From Parasponia andersonii (Eukaryota; Streptophyta; Magnoliopsida; Rosales; Cannabaceae): a stretch of 64,000 nucleotides of DNA. The notes below the pieces were generated by a model. It saw only the letters and a program-made list of their open reading frames with translations. It was not told the DNA's origin and made no database searches. Location: assembly GCA_002914805.1 (NCBI GenBank), contig JXTB01000154.1:344267-408266 (forward strand), in the 5' to 3' direction. The translations under genes were made by a program, and so were the position numbers. Of this stretch, positions 58,792 through 64,000 are shown in pieces (the first letter of the stretch is position 1; every line of letters starts with the position of its first letter).

Positions 58792-61395
58792 TATATATAT
58801 ATATATACACACATTTATGAAAATCTCTATGTTTTAAGAAATCTCTATGTTTTAAGAAATATTAAAAAATCTCTTTAAATTTGACTTTTTCTTACAAAAA
58901 AATCTTGAACTTGACTATTTTCGACCTCCTCATATGTTTTCAAACAAAATATAAAATAATGTAATATAAACTTAAATATTAATCTACTAGAGATAATTTC
59001 ATCGCTTTTTATTAATTTTCTAATTTAATTAATATAAGAGGGTTACATTTCAGAATTAATCAAATCACAAAGCTTTTTAAATAAAAAAAATCAAATTCAA
59101 GGAGGTATTTTCTATATTCTTAAAACACAAATATTTTCGTAAAGAAAGTTGAAATGCAAGGTTTTTATGGCTTTTTCTCTTAAGTAAATTTAAGTAGGTA
59201 ACATAGTATTAAATTTTAGGGCTCTGAAGTCATTAATAGACCCTTAAACTAAAGAAAATAGGTTCATCAAAATCCTAGCTTTTAACGGCTTCAAAAAATA
59301 ATAAATAAAGAAAATCCTGGTTATTTACTCAAAAAGGAAATTACTAAAAAAAAAAACATGAAAAGGAAAATTATACTTTTAAAAGGAACTGAAAAAACGA
59401 CTTATGTTCACCAAGTGGTTTTCCATCAAGCATTTGTCATAAATAGGGATTTTGTTATAAATAATACTATAGTTTATAACTATATAAAATGGTATTAGCG
59501 CACAAGAAATAAAAGTAACAACACAAAAGGATTAACAGGAGAAAATATCTCTCAATGTTTTATTTCTCTCTCTCTCTCTCTCTTTCTTTCATCCTTCTCT
59601 TATCTTCTTTTCTTTGCTCCTATGTGTTTCAAGTTCAAAGAGAAGCCCATTTATAGGCATTAACAAGATGGTATCTTTTTATGCTTTATAAAAGCACCTT
59701 TGCCTTTTATGCATTTGCACATCATATTGGCCCCTTTTTACTTATTTATTTATTTTAATTAAACATATTTGCATTTTATGGGTTATTTTGAATTGATTAC
59801 GTGCTTTTAATCTTTAAAAGCGATTAGTGAAAAAATGGGGAGTCAAGAGTGTTTGGCATGTTTATGTTGTAAAAATTGTTGTATAATTGACAATTTAAGT
59901 AGAATTTAAGAAACATAATAACTAATAAGTTTATTTTTTAAAGATAATTATTCTTCCATAATATAAATAGTTTAAATTATAAATAAATAGTTTAAAATAT
60001 CACTTTATAATACACATAAAATATAATATACGAAATACTTAGATATTACTTTTAAACATCACAATAATTTTATAAAGTAAATTTACCAAATATCTAAACA
60101 CTTTTTTCTCACAATTGTTTTATGCTTACATAACAACTATAACAATGATACAATAAAACAATACCAAATTGACCCCTAAATTATTTGATGGGCATCCAAA
60201 ATACTCCATAACAATTTTTTTTTTCAAAAGAATAAGGACTTAGAACTGATCTTTTTGGGTCATGTATAGGTTAGAGTTCAGCTTTAATATCATAAAAACG
60301 TGGAAATTGTTTAAAATAAAAACAAAGATAAAGATAAGGCTTTCTTGACAAAATCTATCATTTTTGTTTTAAAAATATGAGATGAAAAGTGTAGATGCGC
60401 CTAATATGTTGTTTAACATAATCTTCATAAAATCATCATTTACTCATTTTATAAGCAAAAATTATAGGAAGAGACTGTAGTAGAACCCTAATTTTTTGCC
60501 TCACCTAGGACCCAAAATGATAACTGTGGGATTAGATAACTCATCAAAATCGATAACCTTATATTACTCTAAATCATACAGAAAAAATTCCAAGTTACCT
60601 TAGATTTACTTTTTAAAGGGGGAAAAAAAAAAAGCTCTCCTCCTCGTTATCTGTCTTTGCTATCACTGATCTCCATAGCTACCCGAAAAAACTGATAAGT
60701 TTGACATCACCAGATCTTAATATCCATGCCCCTTGCACATTTAATATCATCTATTTATAAACTAAATTTATGGGAAGAAACATGACACAAACAAAGTTGC
60801 CATGAACGGAAACACTACTGATTCAATGAACTGTTATTATAACTGGGAATTTTTTTTTTCGGTTGATCTTTTAGAAATCAATGAAACGATTTTTCTGTTG
60901 TTCCATTTCTTTTATCTTAAATAATTAGAAATAAATCATAGAAGCCGTTAGTTGATCCCCCTTCCCCCCAAACATCCAAAAATCAATCCCATAACTAAAG
61001 AAAACGTATAAGACTTCAAATAAAATCATCGAAAATAAATATATCATATTTCAAAGAATTGCAATAAGTCAAAATATCTTTAATATATATATAAAAAAGA
61101 AAGAAATTAAAAGATTTGCTTCGTCTTTCCCACTGTAGATCTTTGCCTCTATTTGATCTCTTAGAGTAGTAAGGGATATGTCAAGGTGCAGGTTTTCTGG
61201 CTTGGGGCAAAAAATGCATCAACAGGTCTACAAACAACACAAGACTACAATAGGCATAAATATGAGTGGACAACGACGACTTTTCCACGGTAAGGCCACC
61301 TTTTTCTTAGTTGGATGTGTAAGAAAATATAACGAATATGCATATGCAATATATAAAATTATAAATGTTTATAACAAAATTTTTAACAAATAATA
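58792..61395. other. AT-rich intergenic stretch, no gene seen
   Basis: It begins with a (TA)n tract, part of the target of the Tat element. A (TC)n run lies at about 59565-59586. A 71-codon frame at 61178-61393 has no recognised family. Nothing else can be supported. Confidence 0.45.
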
Positions 61396-61830
61396 TTACC
61401 AAAATTATTATGCTCCAACTTTGAACATAATTTCGGCAGCACATCGAAACAAGTATTCATGCAAAAACAAAAGATTATTAATAGTTAAGGCCTGTATACC
61501 ACACAGAATCTTTAAAAACTTCTGTTATATAAACTAGATTGTTATGAATTCCAATATACTAAAAGATCTAGCTACGAAATTTCTAAATATTCAAAGAACT
61601 ATAGCTAAGAAATCTGCAAAACTGAAGAACACAAAAAACTAGAGACTTGAGAGAATGACGAAGAGAATTAGATAGAAATACTTTTGATTTTTGTTGGTAT
61701 GTCAAATGAGGATGAAAAGCCCTTTTTTATAGGCTCCAAGGGAGAACTTATTAGCAAAATTAGGAAACATTTTTATTAATCTCAAAAAGTTGTTTTGCCA
61801 TTAACATGACTGTTACAAACATTTTTAGCT
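61396..61830 (-). mobile_element. Diverged second copy of an LTR tail
   Basis: TATTATGCTCCAACTTTGAA, then ATTTCGGCAGCAC and CCACACAGAATC at 61410-61510 match in order the sequence at 62073-62165 (TATTATGCTCCAACTTTGAG, ATTTCGGTAGCAC, CCACACAGAGTC). The similarity fades outside. Read on the minus strand it is an LTR-type tail. Confidence 0.5.
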
Positions 61831-61835
61831 ATTAA

Positions 61836-62091
61836 CTGTCAGACCAGTTGTAGCATGCAATATATAAGGTTACAAACGTTTATAATAAATGTTTTTGATA
61901 AATAATGTTACCGAAATATTATGCTCCAACNTTCCCTAATAGCAATCAATTCCCCATCGTCCACCGAGACCGACCCCAACAACTTTTCTGTTGTTTCTGT
62001 CAGACCAGTTGTAGCATGCAATATATAAGGTTACAAACGTTTATAATAAATGTTTTTGATAAATAATGTTACCGAAATATTATGCTCCAAC
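61836..62091. repeat. Exact 95-bp direct repeat flanking a single-N join
   Basis: 61836-61930 and 61997-62091 are identical, starting CTGTCAGACCAGTTGTAGCA and ending TATGCTCCAAC. Between them are one N (61931) and 67 bases (61932-61998) that are identical to the last 67 bases of the window (63934-64000). Confidence 0.95.
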
Positions 62092-63223
62092 TTTGAGTAG
62101 AATTTCGGTAGCACTTCAATACAAAGGATTGTTGACCGTCGAGGGCTGTGTTCCACACAGAGTCCTTAAAACTGATTCGCTCCCTCCACCAGAATGCTTG
62201 AGGATTTGCAAGCGTCAGTCTCCCAGGATACAACGACGAAGAGCAGCAGGTGAAGCACCAACACCTCCACTCTACGAACTGGATAGCTTTGAACTCAAAA
62301 TTTCTAGACACTCTTAGATTAAATGCCATGCTTTTTATAGATATTTAATTAATTAACCTTGATTAACCGATCCATCTAGCATATTCTATACCACATATAT
62401 AATCCCTATATAATGCCGTAGTTGGATAGGTGAAATTACCCTAATACCCTTCCAACACCTATTTACCTTTAAGTTACCATTTTTCTATCAAGGAATAATG
62501 TTGTCGATAATTTTATTCTCAATGGCCATTTAGACAAAATTATCAACCAATTCACAAAGTGAATACTAAGATCTTAAATTTAATTATTCCGTGAATCTTA
62601 AAAGAACCTTAAGTGACATTAATGTATAGTGTTTTTAACTATTTGATATTCCCATCGATTCATAAGTCATAACCTCCAATATGCCAGAGTTCACCTCTAA
62701 TTTCATAGAGGTTAGTCTTTTACGCTATAACCCATGAAAGCAAGTCCAGTCAAACATCAAGGATTAAGATCTATATGCTAAGAACTAGTTTGTGATAATA
62801 TAAGAATTGAGCTATGGCACTCCAATTCTTTGTATTACCTGGTCCAGTTTAATACACATAACTTATTTATATTATATTAATGTTTCTATCAGAAGTCAGA
62901 TACTTCAATGATATGAGACACATCATTCCTGTTGAGATAGACAAACACTACAACCTATAGTAAATAAAGTATTCCATCTTTATTTACAGATTATAAACTA
63001 CTTCATTTAGACTTAGATAAAGAAACAAGTCTCCCTATAATTAACACTTAACCATGTTTGTTTCATTATACACATATAAAGTCATGAAATCTTTTTCAGA
63101 TGAATAAACTATTCAACTAAGATAGTTTAATCTAGCAAATATCATAATTTCATATAAGAGAAAGTTGTTTATACTTAAAATGGTAAAATTGGAAATTTAC
63201 TTTTTAGGGCAAAAATCCCAACA
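62092..63223 (-). mobile_element. LTR-like element (Copia type), minus strand
   Basis: On the minus strand it starts at 63223 with TGTTGGGATTTTTGCCCTAA. It runs without coding capacity through AATTGGAGTGCCATAGCTCA and a Cys/Trp-rich but meaningless frame at 62069-62329, and its tail reaches the duplicated 95-bp block (about 61838/61999, ending GGTCTGACA). It interrupts the repeat at 63224-63810. Confidence 0.55.
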
Positions 63224-63810
63224 GATTCTATATCTGTAGATTATATTTCCGACTACTCATCTCATCATGCTCCCAAGATACAAGTATTCTGATATGTTTA
63301 AAAAACAAACATTTAACAAGTATATTAAAGAATATAATATTATAAATAAGAGTTTATAACTACTCAAGATTAAGATTGATCTACATATGATCATTTAGTG
63401 ACATTATTTGAACTCTCAATAATTAACGAAATTTATATGAGCTTAAAATCATGTCTGGTCTAATCCTATATAATCAAATTATATAAAATACCTCTATTGT
63501 GATGTCAACACATCAATAGTCCAGATAAGACTATTACATTCTCAATGTTAATAGACCGTACTAATAATATTTAATTAAAGATTCTAAACTTTAATTAATT
63601 ATTACGAACTATATTTAGTTTATTATTCATAAATTTAATCCAATTAAATATAAGACTTATATACTAAATTTGTAGTCACATAAATAAATTAAGAGTTTTC
63701 TGATATTTAAAGACATACAAATTATGCACAAATTCAAATAAAAAAAATTATTTTATTATTTTAACAAATATCTAAAATATACGTATTATTTTAAGATACA
63801 GACTCCAACA
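63224..63810 (-). mobile_element. Second copy of the 2570-4515 repeat family, inverted and truncated
   Basis: The minus strand starts at 63810 with TGTTGGAGTC and reads TTTGAATTTGTGCATAATTT, GAGAATGTAATAGTCTTATC and TGATGTGTTGACATCACAAT in the same order as 2575-3175. It is cut at 63224 by the next LTR. It is inserted in a LINE RNase H sequence. Confidence 0.85.
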
Positions 63811-63815
63811 AAAAT

Positions 63816-64000
63816 AAAGAAGAACGTTTGCTGCAAAGGGAGAAGAGGAAAGAAGACCCTGAATCACTTTGAGAGCATCATCACATTCAAAAATGTCAAC
63901 ATGGATTCCAAACTGAATAGCTAACTGAGGACCTTCCCTAATAGCAATCAATTCCCCATCGTCCACCGAGACCGACCCCAACAACTTTTCTGTTGTTTCT
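63816..64000 (-). pseudogene. LINE-type RNase H domain fragment, runs off the window
   Basis: On the minus strand the frame reads LGSVSVDDGELIAIREGPQL, then FGIHVDIFECDDALKVIQGL and LSSSPFA. This is the ELxAxxEGLxLA...ESDxxxVV pattern of RNase H-like domains at the C-terminus of plant LINEs and related genes. It is cut on the right by the window edge and on the left by the LTR insertion at 63810. Confidence 0.65.

Noticed and set aside
61178-61393. 71-codon frame with a Cys-containing start
   Set aside because: It runs into AT-rich sequence and resembles no known family; chance is sufficient.
62069-62329. 86-codon minus frame rich in Cys and Trp
   Set aside because: It lies in an LTR-like element, and the opposite strand is open over the same span; no protein family is recognised.

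Overview
The window is nuclear DNA from a flowering plant, most likely a eudicot and possibly a rosid. The evidence is GT-AG spliced plant gene families, very AT-rich intergenic DNA with many (TA)n microsatellites, and plant-type transposable elements (Tat-lineage Ty3/gypsy, Copia-like LTRs, MULE, LINE, TRIM, MITEs). The species cannot be named from sequence alone.

Four host genes are well supported. (1) 7070-8027 (+): a three-exon plant natriuretic peptide / EG45-like secreted protein. (2) 25533-27362 (+): a two-exon histone H2A.Z. (3) 28505-30055 (-): an intronless 3-ketoacyl-CoA synthase of the KCS11 type with an intact Cys-His-Asn triad. (4) 37951 to about 46.3 kb (-): a CCR4-like endonuclease/exonuclease/phosphatase nuclease (CCR4-6 type). 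Its fourteen downstream exons join in frame to about 820 codons, but its start codon is unresolved. The genes act in separate processes (apoplastic signalling, chromatin, very-long-chain fatty acids, mRNA turnover), and nothing links them as a cluster.

The rest is mostly transposon-derived. 1-4860 is a decayed LINE on the minus strand, split by a 1.9-kb LTR-like insertion. 9021-10343 is a long-TIR element with a nested MITE. 10440 to about 12.6 kb is LTR-like. 14000-14393 is a complete TRIM element with a 5-bp target duplication. About 15.9-21.6 kb is a degenerate MULE with a SWIM-domain transposase pseudogene, arrays of AGACA/TGTCT dyads, and an opposing Ulp1-like (C48) peptidase remnant. 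22.8-23.1 kb holds MITEs forming a near-perfect 108-bp palindrome. A solo LTR (42237-43615, with target duplication) and a MITE sit inside introns of the CCR4-like gene. 46747-47141 is a foldback element. 48200-58791 is an old Tat-lineage Ty3/gypsy retrotransposon with gag, protease, RT/RNase H, a second RNase H, integrase, an antisense gene module and a 3' LTR. A 122-N gap covers its 5' LTR end. 61.4-64 kb is a nest of LTR pieces in a second LINE fragment, with a single-N join that looks like an assembly artefact.

No CRISPR array, rRNA or convincing tRNA gene was seen. The unusual material is in transposon biology: the MULE dyad arrays with a catalytically altered Ulp1-like remnant, the antisense module of the Tat element, and several insertions dated or bounded by exact target duplications.
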